The notes under the pieces were generated by a model that was given only the letters and a program-made list of their open reading frames with translations, did no database searches and was not told the origin of the DNA. From Edwardsiella ictaluri ATCC 33202 (GTDB lineage: Bacteria; Pseudomonadota; Gammaproteobacteria; Enterobacterales; Enterobacteriaceae), in NCBI RefSeq assembly GCF_000264785.1, contig NZ_AFJI01000054.1:1-64000 (forward strand): 64,000 bases of DNA, read 5' to 3'. Numbering within the stretch: position 1 is the stretch's first letter; each line of letters starts with the position of its first letter. Positions 29,333-41,406 of this stretch are shown one piece after another. The position numbers were made by a program, and so were the translations under genes.

Positions 29333-31147
29333 TCAGGGGCGGGGAGCGGGGTCTGCCTCGCCATCGCTCTGTACCAGTGCTATCAGGGTGCAGGGGGCCG
29401 CTGGCGCGCTATCGGCGCGTACGGGCTGGAGCCTTCCGCTCTCCGACAGGGTAAACAGCGGAATGACGCCCTGATGTATCGCCAGATACTCCGGCCAGCC
29501 GAAGTTTTTATTCAGGCGGGTGACCTTGATGGTGGCTCCCCTGGCGATCAGACTACTCAGTTTCCCGTAGCTGGCCTCTTGGCTGAACAGGCTTTCATGG
29601 CGGCGGAAACGCGCGCTTTCGGCACCATCGCTGCGCCCTTTCAGCGGCGATCCGGAGCGGAGAGCGAAGACCTTCTCATCGCCGAGGATATGGCCGAAGT
29701 GGTAGATGGCCAGAGCGTTCTGGTGGCGGTTGGGCGACAGGGCGAACATCTGCGCTGTCTCGCCGAGATTGAGGTAGTTTTCCGCATGCTCGGAATAGGC
29801 GTGGCCGTAATAGGCGGGGATCCCCTCCATGCGTGCCTGGCGGTAATACTCCCAGCTGCTGTCGCTGACGATGACGGGGATCTCAAGCTTAATCAATGCC
29901 TGAGCCAGCATACGGGCGACGATATTGGCGCCGATGATCAGCACGCCGCGCGGCCTACGCTGTTGGACGCGCAGCAGGCGGGCCACGAGGCGGCTGGTCA
30001 GGCTCTGCAGGATGACGGTACCGATGATAATGGCGAAGACCACCGTCACCAGGCGCCCGGCATCGGGGTAGCCGCTGCGCTGCAGCGTCAGGGCAAAGAG
30101 GGCGCTGACGGCCGCGGCGACGATGCCGCGCGGTGCGATCCAGCTGAGTAATAGCCGCTCGCGCCAATGCAGCGAGGATCGCCAGGTCGAGACGGCGATG
30201 CACAGCGGTCTGGCGATGAACTGCACGACGCACAGTACCCCGATAAGCGGCCAGCCCATTTGCCAGAGCGCCGCGATATCGAGGCGCGCCGCCAGGATGA
30301 TGAAGAGGGCGGAGATCAGGATGACGGAGAGCTCCTCCTTAAAGGCGAGGATGTCGCTGGTATCGACATTGCGCATGTTGGCCAGCAGTATGCCGATCAC
30401 CGTGACGGTCAGTAGTCCCGACTCATCGGCGATGGCGTTTGACAGGCCGAACGCGGCCAGCATCGAGGCGAGGACCGCCAGGTTTTGCAGGTAACCCGGC
30501 ACCCAGGCGCGGCGCAGGCTGACGCCGATAAGATAGCCACACGCCAGCCCGACGAGCAGACCGACCAGTACCGTGCTGCCCAGGGTCCAGAAAAGATGGC
30601 CGTAAGATTGGGCGCTTTGCTGCAGGACGATGAATTCGAAGACCAACAGCGTGAAGATGGCCCCGATGGGATCGATGATGATCCCCTCCCAGCGCAGCAC
30701 CTGGTTGACGCTGGCGTTTGGGCGTACTACGCGCATCAGGGGGGCTATCACCGTGGGACCGGTGACTACGGTCACCGCGCCGATCAGCGCCGCCAACTCC
30801 GGCGGCAGCCGCAGCAGCCACCAACAGGCGAGACCGATGACGGCAAAGGTGGTCAGCATACCGATGCTGACCAGGTTACGCACGACGCCGCCCAGACCGC
30901 GGATCTCCCCCAGGCGCAGTGTTAAGGCGCCCTCGAACAGGATGATCGCCACCGATAGGGAGACCAGAGGGAACAACAGCTCGCCAAATAGCCGGTCTGG
31001 CTGTACCAGGTGGGTGATCGGTCCGAGAATAACCCCAAACAAGAGCAACAGCAGTATGGCCGGTAGACGCAGTGACCAGGCGGCCCATTGTGCCAGAAGG
31101 GCGCTTAACCCAATCAACACCAACATCAGCGGGGTAGATAACGCCAT
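29333..31147 (-). CDS. CPA1-type monovalent cation:proton antiporter with TrkA-N domain
   Basis: Inner-membrane protein of 604 residues. About 12 membrane helices fill residues 1-390, including the CPA1 ion-site segment TGPTVIAPLMR and WEGIIIDPIGAIF near 155-170. A cytosolic NAD-binding TrkA-N-like domain follows (RGVLIIGANIVARMLAQALI, near 400), with a C-terminal tail. This is the NhaP/CPA1 architecture exchanging Na or K for protons, with regulation through the nucleotide domain. It is single, facing the uid operon head to head, and has no partner gene. The ion preference cannot be told. Confidence 0.9.
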   Translation of the reverse strand: MALSTPLMLVLIGLSALLAQWAAWSLRLPAILLLLLFGVILGPITHLVQPDRLFGELLFPLVSLSVAIILFEGALTLRLGEIRGLGGVVRNLVSIGMLTTFAVIGLACWWLLRLPPELAALIGAVTVVTGPTVIAPLMRVVRPNASVNQVLRWEGIIIDPIGAIFTLLVFEFIVLQQSAQSYGHLFWTLGSTVLVGLLVGLACGYLIGVSLRRAWVPGYLQNLAVLASMLAAFGLSNAIADESGLLTVTVIGILLANMRNVDTSDILAFKEELSVILISALFIILAARLDIAALWQMGWPLIGVLCVVQFIARPLCIAVSTWRSSLHWRERLLLSWIAPRGIVAAAVSALFALTLQRSGYPDAGRLVTVVFAIIIGTVILQSLTSRLVARLLRVQQRRPRGVLIIGANIVARMLAQALIKLEIPVIVSDSSWEYYRQARMEGIPAYYGHAYSEHAENYLNLGETAQMFALSPNRHQNALAIYHFGHILGDEKVFALRSGSPLKGRSDGAESARFRRHESLFSQEASYGKLSSLIARGATIKVTRLNKNFGWPEYLAIHQGVIPLFTLSESGRLQPVRADSAPAAPCTLIALVQSDGEADPAPRP

Positions 31148-34651
<3,504 letters not shown>

Positions 34652-34768
34652 AAATAACGTAGGGCACGCTTTCGCGGTATGACTTATCGGCAGGCTGTTT
34701 TCTGCAAAATAGCCTGCCATCACCGCAATAAATACGCCACTTTATATTATTTTCACCGGGATATAAAA

Positions 34769-36034
34769 ATGGAAATTAAAATTAAAATAATATGCCTTGG
34801 TCTATTGGGCGCCGTGATGATGCCGCCGTTGGGCTACGCCGCCGCACCACAGGATGACGAGGACTATATCCGCCTGCGCCTGCGTAATGATCTGCGCCGG
34901 GCCGATAAGCCCAGCGCCGGGAGCGGACGGGATGTCTATGCCTGGGTACAGGGGGCGATGCTGGATGTGAACAGCCACTACTACCGCGATATTATCGGCG
35001 TCGAGGGGGGCGCCTATTATGTCTATAAACTGGGGACCCGAGCCAGTGCCTCCAGCCGTTTTTATCTGGATGGTCACGATAGCTTTGGCTATGCCCTGGG
35101 GGCGGTAAAAGTAAAACTGGGGGAGTATAGCAAACTGAAAATCGGGCGTTTCGGTACCGATGCGCTGTATGGCAGCCTGCCCTATTCCGTTCCCATGATC
35201 GATGGGGCCTCCAATCGCACGCTGCCGGTGGTCTCGGAAGGGGCAATGGGGCAGTTTGCCCTGAGCGAGCATGTCGATTTATGGATGCTGTACCGCCAGC
35301 GGGTCTTTACCGCCTTCGATGCCGATAAAGGGGTCCGTTATGAAGGGGTGCTCAACCCACTGACCGGGGAATTTGATATGCACCGTCCGCTGGGGGCGGT
35401 CGCCGCTGTTTATCGCGATGATAATGGCCAGTTTGGTGCGGGGGTATCCTACCAGTCCGATGTGGCCCTGCAGGCTTCCAGTACCCTGAAATATACCCAG
35501 CCGCTGCAGAATGACACAAAATTGCAGTACGATGCGATCCTCTACTATGCCAGCCTGGATGGGGTGAGCCGACGGGCGGGACAGCCGAATGAATCGATTA
35601 TTGTCTCTGCCTCGGCGGCGTGGAGCGTGGGGCGCTGGGGATTGTCGGCGGCGTTTGAGAAAGTGATCCATAATCTGGGGTACACAGTCAATACCGATAT
35701 CGGCTACCCGTTTTCCCTGTCGATGGATCGCAATTATGAGGGGATGTGGTCCTATCAACTGGGGGCCAGCTATAATCTGTTACCCAACGTGAACCTGATG
35801 TTGATGCCCATCTACACCGATGGCTGGGAGGACTCCCGGCGGAACGTGCGGGTACAGGGGCTGGGTATCATGGGGGTGCTCTCCGGGCGCATCACCTCCG
35901 GCCCGCTGGCGGGGCTGACGGCCTTTATCGCTGCCGATCGCACGCGGGAGAAACGCCAGGGCAGCCACTTGGGCGATCGTCTGAACTATTGGGATATTAA
36001 GGGCGGCATTCAGTATGACTTTGTGTTGAAGTGA
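34769..36034 (+). CDS. uidC: Outer-membrane glucuronide porin-like protein
   Basis: The ATG at 34769 gives 421 residues, the length of E. coli UidC, with a signal peptide ending PPLGYA. The rest is beta-barrel-like, with alternating aromatic strands and a final strand GGIQYDFVLK. It follows uidB in the same operon. It presumably helps glucuronides cross the outer membrane and supports UidB. Terminal residue is Lys rather than the usual Phe, which may affect BAM recognition only mildly. Confidence 0.92.
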   Translation: MEIKIKIICLGLLGAVMMPPLGYAAAPQDDEDYIRLRLRNDLRRADKPSAGSGRDVYAWVQGAMLDVNSHYYRDIIGVEGGAYYVYKLGTRASASSRFYLDGHDSFGYALGAVKVKLGEYSKLKIGRFGTDALYGSLPYSVPMIDGASNRTLPVVSEGAMGQFALSEHVDLWMLYRQRVFTAFDADKGVRYEGVLNPLTGEFDMHRPLGAVAAVYRDDNGQFGAGVSYQSDVALQASSTLKYTQPLQNDTKLQYDAILYYASLDGVSRRAGQPNESIIVSASAAWSVGRWGLSAAFEKVIHNLGYTVNTDIGYPFSLSMDRNYEGMWSYQLGASYNLLPNVNLMLMPIYTDGWEDSRRNVRVQGLGIMGVLSGRITSGPLAGLTAFIAADRTREKRQGSHLGDRLNYWDIKGGIQYDFVLK

Positions 36035-36093
36035 TGATCCGATGGCCGCCAGTCGACGGGCGGATTATCTCCCGGTACCACCAATATTACGAC

Positions 36094-36125
36094 CATTCAC
36101 TGCGTGGTGGATAGCGCAGTGAATG
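36094..36125. terminator. Strong hairpin after uidC
   Basis: Perfect 11-base arms CATTCACTGCG / CGCAGTGAATG around ten bases, extendable by ACGAC / GTCGT with one bulge. It is 60 bases past the uidC stop. No T run, but well placed as the 3' end of the uid transcript. Confidence 0.6.
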
Positions 36126-36460
36126 TGTCGTGGCGGTGCCTGGGGGATTTTAGGGAATTAATGCGCTGATGAGTTAAATAATTTTCTATCGGTGTTTTTC
36201 AGCTATTCTGTTTTAAAATGCGCCAATAGCAGCGCACAGCCTCGATTTACGCTCAGGCTCCGACGTATCCCGCGGGGGTGACTGGAAGCGCTATCGGATA
36301 TATAGACGACCACTGCCCGCTTGACCACCAATAAGCCGATGCCGATATAGCCAGAGCCTAAGGTGTCAATGTTATACACGCTACACCCCGATTAAGCGTA
36401 TAGGCTAAAAATAATCTAAAATAGCGCCGGGTAATATGCAGCGCGTGGACTGACTATTCT

Positions 36461-36524
36461 TATTTGCGTATTTGCGTATTTGCGTATTTGCGTATTTGCG
36501 TATTTGCGTATTTGCGTATTTGCG
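36461..36524. repeat. Eight perfect copies of octamer TATTTGCG
   Basis: A simple-sequence tract of eight identical 8-base units with no mismatch, followed by TGGGGG. It lies between uidC and the ERIC-like repeat with no ORF through it that I would trust. Such tracts change length by slippage. The rest of 36126-36460 is AT-rich with no gene. Confidence 0.97.
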
Positions 36525-36619
36525 TGGGGGTGGTCTTTCTTTGTTGAATACATAGATTTTATGCTGTTAGCGCAATGTAGTGGTTAACCACAGAGACAAA
36601 AAATCATGTGGTTGGAACG

Positions 36620-36719
36620 TGTGGGGAAACAAAGCCCCGGAGCGTACACGCAGTACGTGAGGATGGTGAGCACGGCCCCGGACCGAAATGGAAAATCAAA
36701 TAGCCTAATGGGATAGGCT
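36620..36719. repeat. Partial ERIC-like repeat, second copy
   Basis: CCGGAGCGTACACGCAGTA and the following GTGAGGAT are identical to the element at 18390-18531, and the right end AGCCTAATGGGATAGGCTCTAA matches its right arm with a few changes. The left inverted arm is missing, so this copy is truncated or diverged. Confidence 0.75.
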
Positions 36720-36752
36720 CTAACTCCTTGGGTAAGTCTTCAGTTGCTGGTG

Positions 36753-36992
36753 TCAGGCTTCGTTATTTTGTTCAGGCCACGCACTATGGCCTGCAGCCTC
36801 GGCTACCCGGCTGTGATAGTTACGTAATGTTGGCGAACTACCAAACAGCGGTTTAACCCCGTACATTGCCGTTTCTGTTATTGAGCGGCGGTTATAATCT
36901 GTTGTCCATTGCCATCGGGTATTACTCTCGCTCAGCCGTTGATTGGCAACTACCCGGTTGCGGTCTGCATACGATTCAGCCCTGTGTCTGCA
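36753..36992 (-). pseudogene. IS5-family transposase C-terminal remnant
   Basis: An 79-codon open stretch on the minus strand reads WQWTTDYNRRSITETAMYGV, KPLFGSSPTLRNYHSRVAEA and ends at TGA 36753. This matches the C-terminal end of IS5/IS903-type transposases (YHRRSL-ETAMYR-K-L-G--L--RDY--QV-EA). No N-terminal half is present, and no start. Confidence 0.7.
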
Positions 36993-37130
36993 CTATAGAT
37001 ACAGCACAGTCTGTTTTTTGAGTGCGATCTCGTTTTTGCCGCAAAGGGGCAGGGATGATAGCGGAGATACATGGGGGCACCTGCGCCGCCTCAGCGTCGG
37101 GCGGCCGCAGAGTATGGCTATCTGGGGGAG

Positions 37131-37823
37131 ATGATGGGTTACCGGTTGGGTGGTGCGGTGCTGCTGTGTGCGCTGGCGGGAGTGGCCTGGGGTGCGGCCC
37201 CGGGCAAGAGCTATGATGTGTTCATTATTCCCGGCAGTGGGATGGCAACCCTGCTCGCACAGACTACGGCGCAGCTGGGGCAGTATCATTTAACCAGTCT
37301 GGCGGCGCAGGGATTTCAGCCCCATGTCACGCTGTATCTGGCCAAGTATGGGCCCGATGCCCTGCCGCGGCTGAAGCAGGAGGTTGCGGCACTCAGCCAG
37401 CGTCAGCAGACGTTTCCCCTGCGTCTGACCCACCTGAACCAGACGCGCGGCGACTGGCTGATGGTGGTGGTAGAGAACAGCCGGGCGCTGCAGAGCCTGT
37501 CGGATACGCTGGTGCGCCGACTCTCCCCCTATCGTGATAAGGGGGCGCCGCTGCCGGGCTGGGTGAATGCCTATCCGGAGAAGAAGGCGGCCTTTGTCCG
37601 CTATGGCAGCCCGAATGTGTTCAGCCACTTCGATCCCCACGTCACCCTGCTGGCGCAGAGTGATCATGCAGCGTTAAGCCAGTTTATGCGGTGCTATGGC
37701 CAGCGCTTTGGTACGCAAATCCTGGAGGCGGTTGGGCTGGGGATTGCGGAGACGGACGAAAATGGACAGAGCAAGGCGGTGCTGGTCCGCTACGATTTTT
37801 CCGTGCCGGGCTCGGGGAAGTAA
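37131..37823 (+). CDS. Exported 2H-phosphoesterase-like protein
   Basis: The start at 37131 (or 37134) follows GGGGGAG and gives a signal peptide, YRLGGAVLLCALAGVAWG. The mature part has two H-x-T motifs, FQPHVTLYLAKYG and FDPHVTLLAQ, spaced about 105 residues apart, the hallmark of 2H phosphoesterases and RNA-ligase-like enzymes that act on cyclic phosphates or 2'-5' bonds. About 230 residues. Export is unusual for this fold, which is mostly cytosolic. The substrate is unknown. It has no operon partner; the next gene is convergent. Confidence 0.75.
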   Translation: MMGYRLGGAVLLCALAGVAWGAAPGKSYDVFIIPGSGMATLLAQTTAQLGQYHLTSLAAQGFQPHVTLYLAKYGPDALPRLKQEVAALSQRQQTFPLRLTHLNQTRGDWLMVVVENSRALQSLSDTLVRRLSPYRDKGAPLPGWVNAYPEKKAAFVRYGSPNVFSHFDPHVTLLAQSDHAALSQFMRCYGQRFGTQILEAVGLGIAETDENGQSKAVLVRYDFSVPGSGK

Positions 37824-37832
37824 GGCTATTGC

Positions 37833-38252
37833 TCAGCGGCGGACGATGCGACCGTCGTTGCCCTGGCCGTCGCGGGCCTGCTTGAGCTTTTCGGCGCCGG
37901 TGGCCTGGATCAGCCACAGCGAGGTAAAACCGCGCAGATTACCGTAGCTGTATTTGGGGTTGTTCGGCTCCAGCGGCTGGGTGACGGTCAGCAGACGTTC
38001 GCCGTCGCGGCGGCGGGTCTTATGGAATGAGACATAGATATCGTCGTCTTTCAGGTGAAACAGCACCTCCTGGGCGATGATGTCGGCGTTAATATCGTTG
38101 TCCGCCACGCTCCACAGGAACATGACGATCTTGACCGGGCCAAAGGAGCTGTCTTCCACCAGGTGGACGTTGATTTCGCTGGTCTGCAGTTTATTGCCCT
38201 TCAGCGCATCCTTAATACGCTCAACCAGAATGGCAGCCTGTGATTTGGACAT
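37833..38252 (-). CDS. Hypothetical cytosolic protein
   Basis: I do not recognise this 139-residue protein. It starts with MSKSQAAILVERIKDAL after a good AAGGAA ribosome site, has no signal or membrane segment, and reads as a soluble alpha/beta protein (VKIVMFLWSVADNDIN, VLFHLKDDDIYVSFHKTRRR). Codon use matches the neighbours, which supports a real gene. Convergent with the 2H-phosphoesterase-like gene, ten bases apart. Confidence 0.7.
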   Translation of the reverse strand: MSKSQAAILVERIKDALKGNKLQTSEINVHLVEDSSFGPVKIVMFLWSVADNDINADIIAQEVLFHLKDDDIYVSFHKTRRRDGERLLTVTQPLEPNNPKYSYGNLRGFTSLWLIQATGAEKLKQARDGQGNDGRIVRR

Positions 38253-38325
38253 GGTCGTTTCCTTAAATGGTGAAAATGGCCGGGCCTGGGCGGGGATCCG
38301 CCCGCCCCACGGCGATACATGATTA

Positions 38326-38358
38326 TTTTATCGGCTTTTTTATCGATGATTTTATCGG
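38326..38358. promoter_or_regulatory. Three TTTTATCG direct repeats upstream of sugar ABC operon
   Basis: TTTTATCGG (38326), TTTTATCGA (38337) and TTTTATCGG (38350) recur at 11- and 13-base steps, about one helix turn, in the gap before the ABC transporter operon. Same-face spacing suggests a regulator or architectural protein site. The remaining parts of 38253-38648 are GC-rich with no gene. Confidence 0.5.
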
Positions 38359-38648
38359 GCGCCCGCCCGCGGCGTGCGTCGCCGAACGGTGGGTGTTTTC
38401 CCGCAGGGGTTGACGCGGCGTGGACAATCCCTATTAACAGTCTACCGCAGACACCGCCAGAGTGGTATCACCCCGGGCGGTGCGGATGGGCTTTAGCTGA
38501 GGGATAAAAACGCCTACTATATTCGCCCCGCGTCAACGGATGTGACGAAAAGCGACAGCGACGCCGTTGTCTCCCTCGTCCCCGACTGCGGTCTGGTGGC
38601 GCCCGCTCCTGCGGCGGCCGTCATACCCTGCCAATAATAAAGGTGATA

Positions 38649-39647
38649 ATGATGGGTGTTTCTCAAAGGATTAAAGGTTGGGCTGCGGCCTGTTTGCTGG
38701 CCGTTTCCTGCGTGGCTTCGCCGGCGTTTGCCGCGCAGTCCGGTAAGGATATGAGCATTTGGTTTGACGTCGGCGGTCCGGTGGGCGAGTCCTACGTGAC
38801 GGTGGTGCAGAATGGGGCCAAGCAGGCGGCCGAGGATCTGGGCGTCGATTTGCGTCTGGTTTACTCCGACTGGCAGCCGCAGAAGATGATCGAAAACTTT
38901 AAGCAGGCGCTGGCGGCCAAGCCGACCGGCATCGTGGTGATCGGCCTGCCGGGCGATACTGCCTACCAGCCGCTGATCAAGGAGGCCATCGATAAGGGGA
39001 TCCTGGTGACCTCTATCGACACCGAGCTGCCGGGCACCATGGCAGCCGAGCAGAGCAAGGGTTTTGGCTACGTTGGTGATAACAACGCGGTGCGCGGTCT
39101 GCGCCTGGCCAAAGAGGCGGTGCGCCGCAGCGGGCTGAAGGCGGGCGATCGTGCGCTGGTGTGGGGGCTTAAAGATCGCGCCGCCCGCAGCGAGTCAACC
39201 CTGGGGCTGATTAAGGGGCTGGAGCAGGCCGGTGTCAAGGTCGACTTCCTGCAGATTTCGCCGGAGGTGGACAAAGATCCCTCTCTGGGTGCACCGGCCT
39301 TTACCGCCTATATGGCGACCCACCCGGATGTGAAGATGGTACTGGTGGACCACGGTGCCCTGACCGCGCAGATGGGTAACCTGATGCGCAACGCCGGGAT
39401 CAAGCCGGGCGAGGTCTACGTGGCCGGTTTCAGCCTGTCGCCGGCCACCGCCGAGGCGATTAAATCCGGCTATGTGCAGCTGGTGGCCGATGCCCAGCCC
39501 TACCTGATGGGTTACTTCTCCGTGGTGCAGATCGTCCTGAGCAAGCGCTATGGCTTTTCCGGTCTGGATATCAACACCGGCGCCGGGTTTGTCTCTCAGG
39601 AGAATATCGGACTGATCGCGCCGCTGGCCAGCAAGGGTCTGCGTTGA
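38649..39647 (+). CDS. Periplasmic sugar-binding protein of ABC transporter
   Basis: Type I (RbsB-like) substrate-binding protein of 332 residues. Signal peptide AACLLAVSCVASPAFA near 12-28. The mature part has the Peripla_BP_4 pattern: SIWFDVGGPVGESYVTVVQNGAKQAAEDLGVDL, KPTGIVVIGLPGDTAYQPLI, SIDTELP. ATG 38649 is chosen for its spacing from AAAGGTG; GTG 38643 is an alternative. It is the first gene of an operon with an ATPase, a permease and a GH4 glycosidase, so its ligand is probably a sugar or glycoside cleaved by the last gene. Confidence 0.9.
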   Translation: MMGVSQRIKGWAAACLLAVSCVASPAFAAQSGKDMSIWFDVGGPVGESYVTVVQNGAKQAAEDLGVDLRLVYSDWQPQKMIENFKQALAAKPTGIVVIGLPGDTAYQPLIKEAIDKGILVTSIDTELPGTMAAEQSKGFGYVGDNNAVRGLRLAKEAVRRSGLKAGDRALVWGLKDRAARSESTLGLIKGLEQAGVKVDFLQISPEVDKDPSLGAPAFTAYMATHPDVKMVLVDHGALTAQMGNLMRNAGIKPGEVYVAGFSLSPATAEAIKSGYVQLVADAQPYLMGYFSVVQIVLSKRYGFSGLDINTGAGFVSQENIGLIAPLASKGLR

Positions 39648-40396
39648 TGACGCAGCCTGCGCTGGAACTGATCGGGCTGAACAAGTGGTTCGGCCCGGTT
39701 CATGCCCTGCGCGATATCCATTTTCAGCTATTCCCCGGTGAGGTGGTTGCCCTGCTGGGGGATAACGGCGCCGGTAAGTCGACCCTGATCCGGGCGATCG
39801 CCGGCGCCGAGCGCTTTGACAGCGGCACGCTGAAGGTGGCGGGGCAGGCGCTCGACGGGCGGCACTACAATGTGTTGGGGGCCCGCCGTCAGGGGATCGA
39901 GACCGTGTATCAGAATGGGGCGTTGGGGCTGGGGCAGTCGCTGTGGCGTAACCTGTTCCTGGGGCGTCACCTGCGCAACCGCTGGGGCTTTATCGACGAG
40001 CGGGCGGAGCGGCTGCGGGCGCAGGCGCTGCTGCGCCAGCTCAACTTTCGCGGCGTCGGCGCCAATGTGGACGCGCTGGTCGGTCAGCTCTCCGGCGGCG
40101 AGCGCCAGGGGTTGGCCATCGGGCGCGCCATGCTGTTCGACGCCCGTCTGGTGATCCTGGATGAACCGACCACCGCCCTGTCGCTGGGGGAGGTGGAGAA
40201 GGTGCTGTGCTTTATTGAGCAGCTGCGCGCCCAGGGGCGGGCCTGCCTGCTGATCACCCACAATATGGCCGACGCCTATCGGGTGGCGGACCGTTTTGTG
40301 GTGATGGATCGCGGCGCCATCGTCACCGCCTACCGTAAGGATCAGCTGACGCTGGCCAGCCTGCAGCAGGCGTTGTTGGATGCCGTGAGGTCATGA
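39647..40396 (+). CDS. Sugar ABC transporter ATP-binding protein
   Basis: A single nucleotide-binding domain of 249 residues, with Walker A GDNGAGKST near 41, signature LSGGERQGLAIGRAM, Walker B LVILDEPTTALS, and the switch histidine in LLITHNM. It is of the short FrcA type, not the doubled RbsA/MglA type, so two copies should dimerise. The ATG overlaps the stop of the binding-protein gene by one base (TGATG). Confidence 0.93.
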   Translation: MTQPALELIGLNKWFGPVHALRDIHFQLFPGEVVALLGDNGAGKSTLIRAIAGAERFDSGTLKVAGQALDGRHYNVLGARRQGIETVYQNGALGLGQSLWRNLFLGRHLRNRWGFIDERAERLRAQALLRQLNFRGVGANVDALVGQLSGGERQGLAIGRAMLFDARLVILDEPTTALSLGEVEKVLCFIEQLRAQGRACLLITHNMADAYRVADRFVVMDRGAIVTAYRKDQLTLASLQQALLDAVRS

Positions 40397-40400
40397 GTCG

Positions 40401-41366
40401 ATGAAACTGTTTTTTACCCGTCACCGGGCGCCGCTGCTGACCGGATTTATCCTGCTGCTGCTGTGGAGCCTGTTTGCCGCCATCAGCCCGGTGACCTTTC
40501 TGCACGTGCGGATTTATACCTCGCTGCTCTCCACCATTCCGCTGACGGTGCTGCTGGCGCTGGGGATGACACTGCTTATCATCGCCCGCGAGATAGATCT
40601 GAGTTTTCCCTCGGTGGTGGCGCTGGGGGGCTTTGTCTTCGCCTGGCTGTATCAGCATACCGGCTCCGCCCTGTTGGCGCTGGGTGGCGCCGTGGTCAGC
40701 GGCATGCTGTGCGGGTTGCTGAACGCCCTGCTGGTGGTACGCCTCAATATTCCGTCGATTATCGCCACCATCGGCACCCAGTTCTTTCTGGGCGGTCTGT
40801 CGACGGTGTTGGCCAACGGACTGGCGATCAGCCTGCCGACGCTGCGCGACGATGGGCTGTCAACCCTGCTGGTGGGACGACTGGGTGACTGGCTGCCGAC
40901 GCAGAGCCTGTGGGGACTCCTGATTACGCTGGTGATGTGGTTGTATCTGGCACGTCACCGCTTTGGCGATCAGATCAACTTTATCGGCGATAACCCTGAG
41001 TCGGCGCGTCTGATGGGGGTGCCGGTCAGCGCGACCCGCTTCTGGCTGTTTATGGTGATGGGCATTCTCTCCGCGCTGGTCGGAGTGTTGCTCAGCGTCG
41101 AGATGAGCAGCTGGTGGCCCAATCAGGGGCAGGGCTATATGCTGCTGGTGTTTGCCTCGGTGTTTATCGGCGGCACCTCGGTGCTGGGCGGGCGCGGTTC
41201 GCTGATGGGCAGCCTGTTCGGCGCCTGCATTATTGGTATGCTGGAGGCGGGGATCATCAGCGCCGGTCTGGATGGCTTCTGGACCCGTCTGGTGTACGGC
41301 GTGATTATTCTGGCGGCGCTGGTGGTGCATGGCTCTCTGCTGCAGCGCCGCCCGCGACGGCGTTAA
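40401..41366 (+). CDS. Sugar ABC transporter permease
   Basis: BPD_transp_2 (RbsC-like) permease of 321 residues with about nine or ten predicted helices. Family landmarks LALGMTLLIIAREIDLSFPSVVALGG near 50-75, LNIPSIIATIGTQFFLGGLS near 115, and SVFIGGTSVLGGRGSLMGSLFGACIIG near 255 are all present. It starts four bases after the ATPase stop. Confidence 0.93.
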   Translation: MKLFFTRHRAPLLTGFILLLLWSLFAAISPVTFLHVRIYTSLLSTIPLTVLLALGMTLLIIAREIDLSFPSVVALGGFVFAWLYQHTGSALLALGGAVVSGMLCGLLNALLVVRLNIPSIIATIGTQFFLGGLSTVLANGLAISLPTLRDDGLSTLLVGRLGDWLPTQSLWGLLITLVMWLYLARHRFGDQINFIGDNPESARLMGVPVSATRFWLFMVMGILSALVGVLLSVEMSSWWPNQGQGYMLLVFASVFIGGTSVLGGRGSLMGSLFGACIIGMLEAGIISAGLDGFWTRLVYGVIILAALVVHGSLLQRRPRRR

Positions 41367-41406
41367 GGCTGCGCCGTCGGCGCAGCGTATTGATTAAGGC
41401 AATGTA

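Noticed and set aside
36461-36524. CRISPR array
   Set aside because: The octamer units are adjacent with no spacers, so this is a simple tandem repeat.
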